From Vampirovibrio chlorellavorus (GTDB lineage: Bacteria > Cyanobacteriota > Vampirovibrionia > Vampirovibrionales > Vampirovibrionaceae): a stretch of 64,000 nt of DNA. The stretch lies in NCBI RefSeq assembly GCF_003149375.1, contig NZ_QFWH01000003.1, positions 1 through 64,000 on the forward strand, read 5' to 3'. Within the stretch, counting starts at the first letter, position 1; each line of letters starts with the position of its first letter. The notes beneath the pieces are model-generated. The model searched no databases, had not been told where the DNA came from, and was given only the letters and a program-made list of their open reading frames with translations. Made by a program: the position numbers and the translations under genes. Below, in pieces: positions 1 to 9,058 of this stretch.

Positions 1-114
1 TGGCTGGGCAAATTCAGAAAGCTTGAAATCCGCTACGACTATCGCTGGCAGAATTGGGAGGCCTTCTGGCAATTGGGCTGCGCCATGCTCTGCCTTCAGA
101 AAGTTACCGTATGA
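1..114 (+). CDS. IS5-like DDE transposase, C-terminal end (cut by window edge)
   Basis: The window opens inside a reading frame that ends at a TGA at 112-114. The 38 visible residues begin WLGKFRKLEIRYDYRWQNWE and continue with a hydrophobic AFWQLGCAML stretch. This is the usual tail of IS5/IS1182-type DDE transposases, where a W-x-x-x-F-R-R/K-L-x-I-R-Y-E/D block follows the catalytic glutamate. The catalytic residues lie outside the window, so activity cannot be judged. The right inverted repeat of the element should lie just after the stop, but its partner is not visible. It could be an intact IS copy or a remnant. Confidence 0.75.
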   Translation, partial: WLGKFRKLEIRYDYRWQNWEAFWQLGCAMLCLQKVTV

Positions 115-537
115 GTTCTACCTAACCCTGGATGTTCGTCATTATAGAGGGGATATTCACGCGCCGTCTATAACTACCTTTATTATTAATATTTAAGGGG
201 AAATTAACTTGGGTCCTTGCTTTTCCCGGTTTTTTCATTCCTTCTGTCGAGGTTTTTTTGTTATTTTCTAGCCAACTGGAGAGGCCCGGTTGGGCAATGG
301 TTTGGCCTTGTGTTTGTCAGCTTGCCTAGCCAGAAATGATTACGGCGTAATGCTTTTTATTCTCCGATTCGGTTAATGGGGTGAATTACAGATGGGTTTG
401 GGGTAAGGGGAACCCTGAAAATTATTTTTATTGCTGAGTTTTGGACGATTGCTCTAATTGGTAACATCGTTTAATATTTTTACAGGGAAACGATGGAAAA
501 GTGAGCTATACAGAGTGAGCTATAGGGAGACCCCTAC
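115..537. other. Gene-free, AT-rich stretch after the IS gene
   Basis: About 420 bases without a credible reading frame, noticeably richer in A and T than the genes around it. It must contain the right end of the IS element and the promoter of the small gene at 538. A TTGCTG at 431-436 and TCTAAT at 453-458 are spaced like a weak promoter, but the match is poor. No structured RNA or repeat was recognised. Confidence 0.5.
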
Positions 538-876
538 ATGTATCCAAAACTGCTGCCTTTGCTGAAAAGGTTCATCTTTGTGCGTCAGGGCGCCTTTAAT
601 CGCTACTATGAGGGAAAGCTGGTATCCGTGGACGCTGACGCCCTGCAAATCCAGTCCTACAGGAAGGATGGAAGCCCGGAAGAACTATGGACCATTGCCC
701 TGGATACCATTACCGAATTTTCGGTCGGCGGAAGGCATCTGGCCGAGCTGGCCTTGAAGGTTTCTTTTATATCCTCGGATGAGATGACCATGAATTACGA
801 TGGGGAAGTGTTGATGCTGGAGGGGAGCGCGACCGATACCGTGGTGCAACCGGCTGCCGATGAGGTGTCCGAATAG
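538..876 (+). CDS. Small conserved-type hypothetical protein, possibly Sm-like beta-barrel
   Basis: A 112-residue protein with a GGGAG ribosome binding site about 8 nt before the ATG. The N-terminus carries a basic-hydrophobic patch (LLPLLKRFIFVRQ). The middle alternates charged and hydrophobic residues (EGKLVSVDADALQIQSY, ELWTIALDTITEFSVGG), which reads like a small five-stranded SH3 or Sm barrel of the kind found in LSm-like proteins. The tail is acidic and probably disordered. There is no signal peptide or catalytic motif. It stands alone between the IS remnant and argS and has its own terminator at 944-963. The gene is convincing from its start signal and codon pattern; the fold is only a guess. 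Confidence 0.7.
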   Translation: MYPKLLPLLKRFIFVRQGAFNRYYEGKLVSVDADALQIQSYRKDGSPEELWTIALDTITEFSVGGRHLAELALKVSFISSDEMTMNYDGEVLMLEGSATDTVVQPAADEVSE

Positions 877-943
877 GCGCTTCCAACTGAACTTGCGGCT
901 GCCGTGCTTACAGGCGTTTACAATTGTGTATTCTGAAATTTAA

Positions 944-963
944 GAAGGGCTTCGGCCCTTTTT
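944..963 (+). terminator. Rho-independent terminator after the small gene
   Basis: AAGGGC-TTCG-GCCCTT forms a tight hairpin with a stable UUCG tetraloop, followed by a short T-run. It lies about 70 nt after the stop at 876 and ends that transcript before argS. Confidence 0.75.
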
Positions 964-1040
964 AAATGCCAAAAACGGAAAGTCCCGCACATCAGACCCA
1001 ACTTTTGTCCGGGTCGATTTTCTGCTAGAGTTGACGGACT

Positions 1041-2849
1041 ATGATTAAACAAAAACTTCTCAATCACCTGTCTTCAGCGCTTCAACAAGCGGCTCCCCAA
1101 CTCAACGGCCTGATGGTGGATGACGCCATGACCGCCGCCTTTCGCCTGGAGCGCCCCCGCAATCCCGAGCATGGCGATTACGCCGTCAACGTTTCCTTTT
1201 TGGCCCGTCATACCAAAATGGCCCCCCCTAAAATTGCCGAAGTGCTGCAAGGGGTACTGTCCGATGAACGGATGACGGTGACCGTGGTGGGTGGGTACCT
1301 CAACTTTCAACTCTCCACGGCGTTTTTGGCCGAAGCGCTGGTGGGAATTATTCATTCTCCTGCCCCCGGACGGAATCAGGAGCTGGCGGGCGAACGGGTC
1401 TTGCTGGAATACGTTTCCGCCAACCCCACCGGGCCTTTACATATTGGGCATGGCCGCTGGGCCGCGTTGGGCGATGCCATCATTCGCCTGATGCGCCACT
1501 GTGGCGCCGAGGTGACCGCCGAATTTTACATCAACGACGCCGGGGTGCAGATGGGCAATATCACCACCTCGGTGTACTGGCGCTGCGTGGAACTTCTGAA
1601 GGCCGAAGGGCTGCTTTCGGTGCCGGTTGAACTACCCGAAACCCTGCCCTATCCCGGCGAGTACGTGCTGGACGTGGCCCGGGCTTATCTGGCTGATTCT
1701 CAGCGTCAAGGGCAATTGCTCAGCGCCATTAGCGCTTCTCCCGGTGAGCCTGAGGCCGAAGCCCGGCAAGGCATTCAGGATTTTTCCCGTGAGTTTTTAC
1801 TGAGCGATCAGCGGGCCCTGCTGGATCGCATGCGTGTGCCTTTTGAAAGCTGGATTTCCGAAAAGGCGTACCTGTACGATCGGGGCGTCATCCCGGAAAC
1901 GCTGACTGCTTTAACTGCCAAGGGCTTTACCTACGAGGCCGAAGATGCCCTGTGGTTCAAGTCCACCGAGTTTGGCGACGAGAAAGATCGGGTGCTGCGC
2001 AAGTCCGATGGCAGCTTCACCTACTTAATGCCCGATATCGCCTATCACCACGATAAGTTCAGCCGTCAGGACGCCCGGGGGCAAGTCCGCTACAACCGGA
2101 TTATGAACATCTGGGGGGCCGATCACCATGGTTACATTCCCCGCATGCGAGGGGCCATTCAGGCATTGGGCCACTCTCCAGAGCAGTTTGAAGTGCTGCT
2201 GGGTCAGTTGGTCAACCTGATTGTGGATGGTGAGCGTACCCGCATGGGCAAGCGCCGCAAGATGCTGACCCTGCAGGACGTGGTGGACGAAGTGGGCGTG
2301 GATGCCACCCGCTTCTGGATGGTGTCCAAGTCCGCCGATACCTCGCTGGATTTTGATGTGGATCTGGCCGCTTCCGCCACCAGTGAAAACCCGGTGTTTT
2401 ATGTGCAATACGCCCACGCCCGGTGTTGCAGTATTTTGCGTAATGCCGTGGAAGCTCCGGTTAATGTCGATTCCGGCGCAGTGGCCCAGCCCTTTGTCAC
2501 GGAAAAAGATTTGCGGGCTTTTGAGCATGCCTTGAACGTACAGACGCTGGCCCCCTTGTTTGACAGTCTGCCTGACCCCAAGGAACAGCAGGTGTTAAAG
2601 ACCTTGTTGCTGTTGTTGGACGGGTTTGAGGACGTGGTTCGGGATGCCGCCCGATTCCGTTCCCCGCATTTTGTGACCCAGTACGCTCAGGATGTCTCGG
2701 CTCAGTTCCACTCCTTTTACGGGGTCTGCCGGATTCTCACCCCGGAGCCCTCTCTGACGCAGGCCCGCCTGATGCTGATTCGGGCCATTCAGAAGACGCT
2801 GGCCCAGGCCCTGGACTTGCTGGGTGTGTCCGCCCCGGAGCGCATGTAG
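1041..2849 (+). CDS. argS: Arginyl-tRNA synthetase
   Basis: A class I aminoacyl-tRNA synthetase that charges tRNA-Arg with arginine in the cytoplasm; 602 residues, close to the usual bacterial length. The N-terminal Add-1 domain comes first. The HIGH signature is at residues 134-137 inside SANPTGPLHIGHGR. The KMSK-like loop appears as RMGKRRKML, a variant normal for ArgRS. The C-terminal DALR anticodon-binding domain starts at VFYVQYAHARCCSILRN. The ATG at 1041 directly begins the conserved N-terminal helix. The ribosome binding site is weak (a GAG about 10 nt upstream). It appears monocistronic: the upstream gene ends in a terminator and no gene follows closely on this strand. Confidence 0.97.
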   Translation: MIKQKLLNHLSSALQQAAPQLNGLMVDDAMTAAFRLERPRNPEHGDYAVNVSFLARHTKMAPPKIAEVLQGVLSDERMTVTVVGGYLNFQLSTAFLAEALVGIIHSPAPGRNQELAGERVLLEYVSANPTGPLHIGHGRWAALGDAIIRLMRHCGAEVTAEFYINDAGVQMGNITTSVYWRCVELLKAEGLLSVPVELPETLPYPGEYVLDVARAYLADSQRQGQLLSAISASPGEPEAEARQGIQDFSREFLLSDQRALLDRMRVPFESWISEKAYLYDRGVIPETLTALTAKGFTYEAEDALWFKSTEFGDEKDRVLRKSDGSFTYLMPDIAYHHDKFSRQDARGQVRYNRIMNIWGADHHGYIPRMRGAIQALGHSPEQFEVLLGQLVNLIVDGERTRMGKRRKMLTLQDVVDEVGVDATRFWMVSKSADTSLDFDVDLAASATSENPVFYVQYAHARCCSILRNAVEAPVNVDSGAVAQPFVTEKDLRAFEHALNVQTLAPLFDSLPDPKEQQVLKTLLLLLDGFEDVVRDAARFRSPHFVTQYAQDVSAQFHSFYGVCRILTPEPSLTQARLMLIRAIQKTLAQALDLLGVSAPERM

Positions 2850-3415
2850 AAGTTCTTCGGCTGTGAAACGTTCGCGGCGGATTGCCAAACGCTGATTTTG
2901 AGCGGCTTTGGCCTGCTTTGTAAAAAAAACTTCATAAACTGGCATCAATCGTACTTCACTCGCTTTTCTCTCTCAGAACAAGTATGAACTGGGCCGTGCT
3001 GGCTGGCAGTTCAAGTGGGTACCAATCGAAACGCTTGTGCGTTTGCGATGCGACAAACAGTTGAAGAGATGAGAAAAGCATTGAAAGCCATATCCCGGCT
3101 GGTATTTGGAGTTGCATTGCCGATTGCTGGCAGTGGATTTCCTGTACCCGTGGCCCGGCCACAACCCCGACGACGTCCAGTGTTTGAGGACTGCTCGGTG
3201 AATCGGCCTGGGTTCGATTTTGGGGCAAGTTTCGGGATCAGCCGGTGGCTTTGGGATGAGACGGGATTATTGGGTGTGAGATTGGGAGTGAAGAGAGGGG
3301 ATAAGGACACATTTCGTGAAGGGGGAAAAGAAAGTGCCTGGCAACAGGTACTGTGTCATACCGAGTAAGTGCCGCCTTGCTCTTTAGCCGGAGTGAGAGA
3401 GCCTTACAACCAACC
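2850..3415 (+). other. Gene-poor stretch that ends in a strong rightward terminator
   Basis: About 570 bases after argS with no recognisable gene. One open frame (3015-3368, 117 codons) has a basic helix and a hydrophobic patch near its start but lacks a ribosome binding site and matches no family I know. A clear rightward terminator follows at 3416-3451, so something is transcribed through here: the argS 3' UTR, a small protein gene or an RNA gene. No tRNA, RNase P, tmRNA or SRP RNA core motif was found. Confidence 0.4.
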
Positions 3416-3451
3416 ACCGGGAGAGCCATATCTCCCGGTTTTATTTTTTTG
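3416..3451 (+). terminator. Rho-independent terminator, rightward
   Basis: ACCGGGAGA and TCTCCCGGT form a perfect 9-bp stem around a 6-nt loop, followed by TTTTATTTTTTT. The T-run lies only on the plus strand, so it ends rightward transcription from the argS side, not the leftward gene at 3521-4501. Confidence 0.85.
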
Positions 3452-3459
3452 CGGAGTCT

Positions 3460-3503
3460 AAAAAAGCGACCCGGTTTTCCATAAAGGATCACCGGGCCGG
3501 GTG
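3460..3503 (-). terminator. Rho-independent terminator of the TPR/NHL gene
   Basis: On the minus strand an ACCCGG/CCGGGT stem is followed by a run of six T, read on the plus strand as the A-run at 3460-3465. It lies just after the stop codon of the leftward gene and is back to back with the rightward terminator at 3416-3451. Confidence 0.7.
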
Positions 3504-3520
3504 TTCAAGGTTGTACTGGT

Positions 3521-4501
3521 TTACGGCAATGCGATGCGTGAAATGACATTGGCCGGGTCCTGCTCGGAGACAAACACGGCGTTGTTCACGGTGTCCATAA
3601 ACAGGTTGTAGGGCTTGTTCAATCCGCCAATGAGGACGCTGGTCTTGCCGTTGGCGTTAATACGGGCCACGTTGTTCAGCAGGTAGTTGGCCACGTACAA
3701 TTCATTGGTTTTGGGGTTGTAGGTCAGGCCGATGGGGCCTTTAATGCCTTCGCCGGAGCTGAACACGGTCTTTTCGCCGCTGGCCCCCACCCGGTAGATG
3801 ATGTTTTTGGAGTAGTTGGCCACGTACATAAAGCCGCCCGGGCCGATGGTAATCCCGGTGGGGCCTTCATACCCCTTGGAAAACACCTTGACCGTGGCTT
3901 TGGCCGCTGCCGCTGGTTTGGTAGCGCTGGGCGGGGCGGCGGCTGGCTTGTTCACGGTCGGTGTGGTCGTGGTGGGCTTATTGGCCGTGGCCGGAGCGCT
4001 GGCAGGCTTAGTGGCCGTGGCTGGCGCGTTTTGCGGCTTCAACTCCGGGCGCAGTTCATTCAGTTTGACCCGGGCCTGGGTGTACTTGGCATCGCTGGCC
4101 GGAATTTGAGAGAGGATGTTGATGGCCTCTTCATTGCGATTCAGCCTTTCCAGACACAGGGCCAGGTTGTATTTGGCGTTGCCATCCGCCGGGGCCAGGT
4201 TCACGGATTTCTGGAACATGTCGGCGGCATCGGGGAAGCGCTTGAGCTGGTAATAGATGGAGCCCATGTTGTAGTAGGCATCGCCATAGGCCGGATCGAT
4301 CTGGGTGGCCCGGGTAAATTTGCCCAGGGCGTCATTCACCCGGCCCTGATTGTAGGCTTCAATGCCCTGATTGTAATTCTGGATGGCCTCCAGATTGTTG
4401 GAGGTCTGAGCCATTCCGGCAGGGGGGAGCCACAGGCTGCCCGCCATGAGGCTACTGAGCAGGGCTAACCGTAAATGACGGGAATGAAACCGATTGCGCA
4501 T
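3521..4501 (-). CDS. Exported TPR and NHL-repeat protein
   Basis: A 326-residue protein with a Sec signal peptide: basic start, hydrophobic core LALLSSLMAGSLWL and a likely cut after GMA. About three TPR motifs follow (residues 40-150, e.g. GDAYYNMGSIYYQLKRFPDA), then a Pro/Ala/Thr/Lys-rich linker built from imperfect repeats of the ATATKPASAP type. The C-terminus has NHL or SMP-30-like beta-propeller blades (GPTGITIGPGGFMYVANYSK, GPIGLTYNPKTNELYVANY). TPRs bind partner proteins and NHL propellers bind protein, sugar or RNA, so an envelope scaffold or sensor is likely. Only two to three blades are visible, fewer than a closed propeller. AGAGG precedes the ATG. It is monocistronic. Confidence 0.8.
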   Translation of the reverse strand: MRNRFHSRHLRLALLSSLMAGSLWLPPAGMAQTSNNLEAIQNYNQGIEAYNQGRVNDALGKFTRATQIDPAYGDAYYNMGSIYYQLKRFPDAADMFQKSVNLAPADGNAKYNLALCLERLNRNEEAINILSQIPASDAKYTQARVKLNELRPELKPQNAPATATKPASAPATANKPTTTTPTVNKPAAAPPSATKPAAAAKATVKVFSKGYEGPTGITIGPGGFMYVANYSKNIIYRVGASGEKTVFSSGEGIKGPIGLTYNPKTNELYVANYLLNNVARINANGKTSVLIGGLNKPYNLFMDTVNNAVFVSEQDPANVISRIALP

Positions 4502-4999
4502 GGATTTACTACCTCTTACTTTAAAACCGTTTAATGCTGGCTTGGGGCCAATAAGCCGCCTGACTGACTGGTTGCCAGCTTGTCTCTTCGTTGAACCTGA
4601 ACACTGTTTTCATTAAAAATGTGATTCTTTGCCGATTCAAAAAGTTCTCTCTATCCCTCTTGTTTGTGGCCTGGTGTGGCTGTGGTGATTTCTGGGCGGG
4701 CCATTCTTGCTGCTCGCTTGCTAGCAAGCTCGACCCAACTTGGCGTGGGCCTGACTCAGGGTGTAATCAAGCCAGGCGTCTGTTAACGGATGACGTAATA
4801 ATCGCACACTGGTTCAGTTCTTGAAAAGGGGCCGTCTACAAAACCGATGGCGCTCCCAGCCTCTGGGGGGATTGGAAGGGTCTGTACTATAATACGAAGG
4901 AGCTTGTTCCGGCTGGAACCCACTATCTGACAAGCCCACAAGAATCCGGCAGAGAAGATCCCGGTTGCGGCTGAACCCGTTTTGAGAGAGGCCACGCCT
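4502..4999. other. Divergent promoter region between the TPR/NHL gene and recG
   Basis: About 500 bases with no credible gene. It holds a perfect 14-bp palindrome (GCTTGCTAGCAAGC, 4716-4729) and a TATAAT at 4888-4893 that probably serves recG. Short open frames here have no start signals. Confidence 0.45.
4888..4893 (+). promoter_or_regulatory. Candidate -10 box for recG
   Basis: A perfect TATAAT lies about 107 nt before the chosen recG start. No good -35 hexamer is present at 16-18 nt spacing, so this is a weak call based on the -10 alone. Confidence 0.35.
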
Positions 5000-7462
5000 T
5001 TGTTATCCCTGGAAGAAGTGCAGTTAAAACTGAAGGACTTGCGGCAGGCGGTGTCCATCGAGAAGGATCACCGTTACATTGACGTGCAGGGACGTAAAAA
5101 AACGTTTTCCCGCTTTGTGTTCGACACCCTGAAAGAAATGCCCCCGCTGACGCTGGACGATGGCAGTGGCGCGGACAACCCGGTGGATACCCTGCGCCGC
5201 AAGTTCGAGAATTACCCCTTCATGGATTTGGGGGGGCGCATGCGCACGCTGGAGAGCATGGAGCAGTTTTTAATCGCCCTGTCCCGGCAAGGCGCGGCCC
5301 AGCGCAAGGCTCCTAAACTGTCCACGGAGCCCCCCAAGGCCGGTGGAAAATCCATCCACGAACTGGAGGTGAAGTACCTGAAAGGGGTGGGCCCCAAGTT
5401 GGCCCAATTGCTGGGGCTGGTGGGCATTCAGACCGTGGAGAATCTCCTCTACTACTTCCCCCGGCGTTATCTGGATTACAACAACCGGGTCAAAATTCTG
5501 GATCTCAATCAGGGCGATGAGGTTACCGTGATTGGAAGCATCCGCTCGGTGAACGCCTACAAAACCAAGAACGGGCTGGCCATTCTCAGCCTGGTGATTA
5601 CCGATGATACCGGCATGATGGCCGCCAACTGGTTTCTGGGCAAGCTCAGTCAGGCCTCGCTGGAAGCGCAGAAGGACCGCTACCCCAAGGGGGCCGATGT
5701 CATGCTCTCTGGCAAGGTGAAGTGGGATACCTATAAAAAAATCCCGGCCATGGATCGCCCCCAACTGGAGATTTTGAGCTATCAGGACGCCACCGGCGTT
5801 CAAGAGAACGACTCCTTGCATGCGGGCCGATTGGTGCCCATTTATGCCCTGACCGAAGGGCTGAACCTGCGCTTTTTGCGTAAGGCCATCCATCAGGCCT
5901 TGCAGGATTACCTGGACAGCATCATCGATCCTGTGCCTCAGTCGGTACTGCAGCAGTACGGCCTGATGCCCTTAAAACAGGCCCTGCGGCAGATTCACTT
6001 CCCGGAAACCCGGGAGCTGGCCACCGCCGCCCGGGAGCGTCTGGTGTTTGACGAGCTGTTTTACGTGCAGTTGCGCTTGTCCCTGATTCGTCAGCAGTAC
6101 AAGCGAACCGTGAAGGGGCTGAATCTGGTCTATCATCCCGATGGCTATGCCGAGCAGCTCAAGCAGGCCTTGCCTTTTGCCTTGACCGGGGCTCAGCAGC
6201 GGGTGTTAAATGAGATCTCGCAAGATATCGCTTCCGATGAGCCCATGTACCGCATGTTGCAAGGGGACGTGGGTAGCGGGAAAACCGTGGTAGCCATTCT
6301 GACCCTGTTAGCCGCCGTGGAAAACGGGTATCAGGGGGCCTTGATGGCTCCCACCGAAATTCTGGCCGAGCAGCATTACCGCAAATGCGTGGAGTGGCTG
6401 ACCCCGCTGGGCTTGCGGGCGGGCCTGTTCGTGGGGAAATCCGGGGCACGGGAGCGCCGGGAATTGCGCCAAGCCTTGCTGAACGGACAAATTCACGTGG
6501 CCGTGGGCACCCATGCACTGATTCAGGACGATGTAGAGTTTGCCAAGCTGGGCATCGTGGTGGTGGATGAGCAGCATCGTTTCGGGGTGCGTCAGCGGAC
6601 TTTGCTCAAAAGCAAGGGGCAACACCCGGAGATGCTGACCATGACCGCTACCCCCATTCCTCGCTCTCTGGCTATGACCTTGCACGGCGATTTGGACGTG
6701 TCCATTCTGGATGAATTGCCCCCGGGGCGGACTCCCATTAAAACCACGCTGCTCACGCATTCTCAATTAGGGCAGGGCTACCAGCTCATTCGGCAGGAAA
6801 TTTTGAAGGGGCGGCAAGCCTACATTGTGTTTCCCCTGATTGAGGAGTCGGAGACTTTGTCGGCCAAGGCGGCCACCTCCGAGGCGGAGCGCTTGCAGCA
6901 GGAGGTGTTTCAGGATTTACGCATTGGCCTGCTGCACGGTAAAATGCGCCCCGATGAGAAAGACGCCGTGATGAGTCGCTTTGCGGCGGGTGATTTGCAC
7001 ATTCTGGTCAGTACCACGGTGGTGGAAGTGGGCGTGGATGTGCCCAACGCCACGGTCATGATCATTGAGAACGCCGATCGCTTTGGCCTGTCCCAGTTGC
7101 ACCAGTTGCGGGGCCGGGTGGGACGTTCCAGCCATCAATCCTACTGTGTGCTGGTGTCCGATAACAAAACGGAAACCACCTTGACCCGCCTGAGCATTTT
7201 GACCGAAAGCGAGGATGGCTTTTATATCTCTGAGCGGGATTTGGAGCTGCGGGGGCCGGGTGAGTTTTTGGGTACCCGCCAGAGCGGTTTGCCGGATTTT
7301 GTGCTGGCCGATTTGATTGAGGACAAGGACACCCTGGAAAAGGCTCGAAAGGCGGCCTTTGCCATTGCCGCCGATGGGGAGTATCTCAACCAGCATCCCC
7401 AGTTGCGGGATATGGTTTATCAAAAAACGGATGACACCTTTAGCACCCTGGGTTCGGGTTAG
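5000..7462 (+). CDS. recG: ATP-dependent DNA helicase RecG (cyanobacterial-type long form)
   Basis: RecG remodels stalled replication forks and branch-migrates Holliday junctions. The protein is about 820 residues against about 690 in E. coli; the extra 110-120 residues at the N-terminus are typical of cyanobacterial and plastid RecG. The wedge (OB) domain is around residues 125-280. Helicase motifs are intact: Walker A GDVGSGKT near 422-429, DEQH in VVDEQHRFG, TATPIPRS, and motif VI QLRGRVGRS. The TTG at 5000 was chosen because AGAGAGG sits 8 nt upstream; an in-frame TTG at 4982 has no such signal. A terminator follows at 7488. It is probably monocistronic. Confidence 0.95.
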   Translation: MLSLEEVQLKLKDLRQAVSIEKDHRYIDVQGRKKTFSRFVFDTLKEMPPLTLDDGSGADNPVDTLRRKFENYPFMDLGGRMRTLESMEQFLIALSRQGAAQRKAPKLSTEPPKAGGKSIHELEVKYLKGVGPKLAQLLGLVGIQTVENLLYYFPRRYLDYNNRVKILDLNQGDEVTVIGSIRSVNAYKTKNGLAILSLVITDDTGMMAANWFLGKLSQASLEAQKDRYPKGADVMLSGKVKWDTYKKIPAMDRPQLEILSYQDATGVQENDSLHAGRLVPIYALTEGLNLRFLRKAIHQALQDYLDSIIDPVPQSVLQQYGLMPLKQALRQIHFPETRELATAARERLVFDELFYVQLRLSLIRQQYKRTVKGLNLVYHPDGYAEQLKQALPFALTGAQQRVLNEISQDIASDEPMYRMLQGDVGSGKTVVAILTLLAAVENGYQGALMAPTEILAEQHYRKCVEWLTPLGLRAGLFVGKSGARERRELRQALLNGQIHVAVGTHALIQDDVEFAKLGIVVVDEQHRFGVRQRTLLKSKGQHPEMLTMTATPIPRSLAMTLHGDLDVSILDELPPGRTPIKTTLLTHSQLGQGYQLIRQEILKGRQAYIVFPLIEESETLSAKAATSEAERLQQEVFQDLRIGLLHGKMRPDEKDAVMSRFAAGDLHILVSTTVVEVGVDVPNATVMIIENADRFGLSQLHQLRGRVGRSSHQSYCVLVSDNKTETTLTRLSILTESEDGFYISERDLELRGPGEFLGTRQSGLPDFVLADLIEDKDTLEKARKAAFAIAADGEYLNQHPQLRDMVYQKTDDTFSTLGSG

Positions 7463-7487
7463 CGATACTGATTTGCCGGTTTCAGCG

Positions 7488-7516
7488 TGCGGAAGAGCTT
7501 GTCCGCAAGATTTTTT
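7488..7516 (+). terminator. Rho-independent terminator of recG
   Basis: TGCGGA and TCCGCA pair around an 8-nt loop, followed by AGA and six T. It starts about 25 nt after the recG stop. The rest of the gap to the next gene (7517-7790) holds no credible gene. A sequence at 7631-7640 (GGGTAGAGCA) resembles a tRNA D-arm but has no acceptor or T-arm partner. Confidence 0.7.
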
Positions 7517-7790
7517 GCCGGGCATCTTCTTTGTGTCTGCGTTGCTAAGGCCTTGGCGTTACACCGGACTAAAAACTTCCCGGATACTCTCCAAGTCTTG
7601 TCATTCCCGGATCGGTGTGTGGTTTTGCGTGATTGGGTAGAGCAAGCCGGTTAACTACAGCAATTTGCCAAAGTCATAGCGTTGCGTCAGGGGCTGCCAG
7701 TCTGAGATGGTTCGTGCTAATATTCCCCCGTCAGGATTTCCCCAACCCACCGAATATGGACAAAATGCGAAAACCCGGACTGGAAACATT

Positions 7791-8948
7791 ATGCGCTTAA
7801 TTTTTTCCGCCCGGGATGCCGCTGCCGCCCTGTATGTGGCGCCACTGGCGGAACTGGCCGCACACGATCCCCGGAACAAGGTCATGGTCTTGGCCCAGGC
7901 TCCAGCCTTTGGCATTTTATCCCAGGCAGGTATTAATCCTGTTTTTATCGAGGCCCCTGCGGTCAATCATCCTGATGATCCGGCGGCAGCGGTGTTGCTG
8001 AAAGAGGCGGCCCACTGGGTCAGTGATCATCAGCCTGATGCAGTGATTGCCGGGCTTTCCTCGCCGGGACAGGGGGGCATTGATGAAGCCCTGTTGAAGG
8101 TGGCCGCTTGTCCCACGTTTTTGCTTCAGGATTTTTGGGGCGAATGGAATCCCTTTTTTAATGCTGTTCCCTCGGTATTTTTGGTGCTGGATGCCGCCGC
8201 CCGTGAATTAAACCGGCAGCGTCACGGCGCTGATAGCTTTATCATGGGCTCGCCGCGGCATGCCTGCTATAGCAGGTTGGATATTCCGGCCATTCGGCGA
8301 ACCAGTCGAGCAAAACTGAACGTGGAGACAACCCAGGTGATTGGCTGGTTTGGGCAGTCCTTGCATCATGTTCCTGGTTATACGGCGGTGATTGAGCATT
8401 GGGTGGCTGCCGTTGAAAGCCTTGGTGAAAAGCCCACTGTTATTTACAAGCCGCACCCGCGCGAGAGTGAGGCGCAACGGCAGCAAACACTGGCTTTACT
8501 GACGGCGAACGAGGCGGTTCCGGTTCGCTTTCTGGAAAACTGGCCGGTTGAGGAGGCCTTGATTGCTTGCGATTGCGTGTGCAGCATTATGTCCAATTGT
8601 CTTTATGATGCGGCCTACCTGAACTTTTATTCGCAAATGCCCCTTTCAAGCCCCGTGTCGGTGCTGACCTCCCAAGCGCTGCTGGATACCCTGAGCCCTC
8701 AAATCGCTTTTGAGGCCTTGCCCTATACCCGCTTAAATCTGGCGGATACGATTTTACCCACCGATTCACTGGCAGAAAAACTGGCTCTTGCTTTGAGTTC
8801 AGCAGGGCTTGAAAAGGCCTGGCTGAATGCCGGACAGCATTTGGTTTCGCCCACCGCCGCCGCTGCCGAAACGTTGATATTTATCCAGAATTTTACAGAA
8901 CAAAACGTCAGGCGAAAACAGTCAGTTTGTTTGATGGAGCAGAATTGA
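7791..8948 (+). CDS. GT-B-like putative glycosyltransferase
   Basis: A cytoplasmic protein of 385 residues with two Rossmann-like halves, as in GT-B glycosyltransferases. The first half has DHQPDAVIAGLSSPGQGG. The second starts near VIGWFGQSLHHVPGY and carries VIYKPHPRE, the KPHP signature of capsule Kdo-, sialyl- and glycerophosphotransferases that use CMP- or CDP-linked donors. A Cys-rich helix (ALIACDCVCSIMSNC) follows. The ATG at 7791 fits the first beta strand (MRLIFSARDAAAAL); the frame is open further upstream but looks unstructured. It precedes a methyltransferase, a NeuB-like protein and a kinase-fold protein on the same strand. The donor and acceptor cannot be read from sequence, and NeuC-like or GT107-like relatives are possible. 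Confidence 0.6.
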   Translation: MRLIFSARDAAAALYVAPLAELAAHDPRNKVMVLAQAPAFGILSQAGINPVFIEAPAVNHPDDPAAAVLLKEAAHWVSDHQPDAVIAGLSSPGQGGIDEALLKVAACPTFLLQDFWGEWNPFFNAVPSVFLVLDAAARELNRQRHGADSFIMGSPRHACYSRLDIPAIRRTSRAKLNVETTQVIGWFGQSLHHVPGYTAVIEHWVAAVESLGEKPTVIYKPHPRESEAQRQQTLALLTANEAVPVRFLENWPVEEALIACDCVCSIMSNCLYDAAYLNFYSQMPLSSPVSVLTSQALLDTLSPQIAFEALPYTRLNLADTILPTDSLAEKLALALSSAGLEKAWLNAGQHLVSPTAAAAETLIFIQNFTEQNVRRKQSVCLMEQN

Positions 8949-9005
8949 CCACCTCTGTTTTCGTTGTTTTACCGAATCCGTCTCCTCAATAAACACTGTC
9001 CTGGA

Positions 9006-9035
9006 TGGACAACCGCAAAACCGCTTCAGTATAAT
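9006..9035 (+). promoter_or_regulatory. Sigma-70-type promoter before the methyltransferase
   Basis: TGGACA (9006-9011, five of six against TTGACA), an 18-nt spacer and a perfect TATAAT (9030-9035). Transcription should start near 9042, leaving a very short leader before the ATG at 9059. This suggests that the methyltransferase, NeuB-like and kinase genes form an operon with its own promoter. Confidence 0.6.
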
Positions 9036-9058
9036 TTTTCTTTTTGGGAATGATACGC

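Noticed and set aside
3816-4468. Open frames on the plus strand opposite the TPR/NHL gene
   Set aside because: They are antisense to a gene with signal peptide, TPR and NHL patterns, and have no start signals.
7600-7700. tRNA-like GGGTAGAGCA
   Set aside because: Only the D-arm-like string is present; no acceptor stem, anticodon arm or GTTCRA T-loop could be found.
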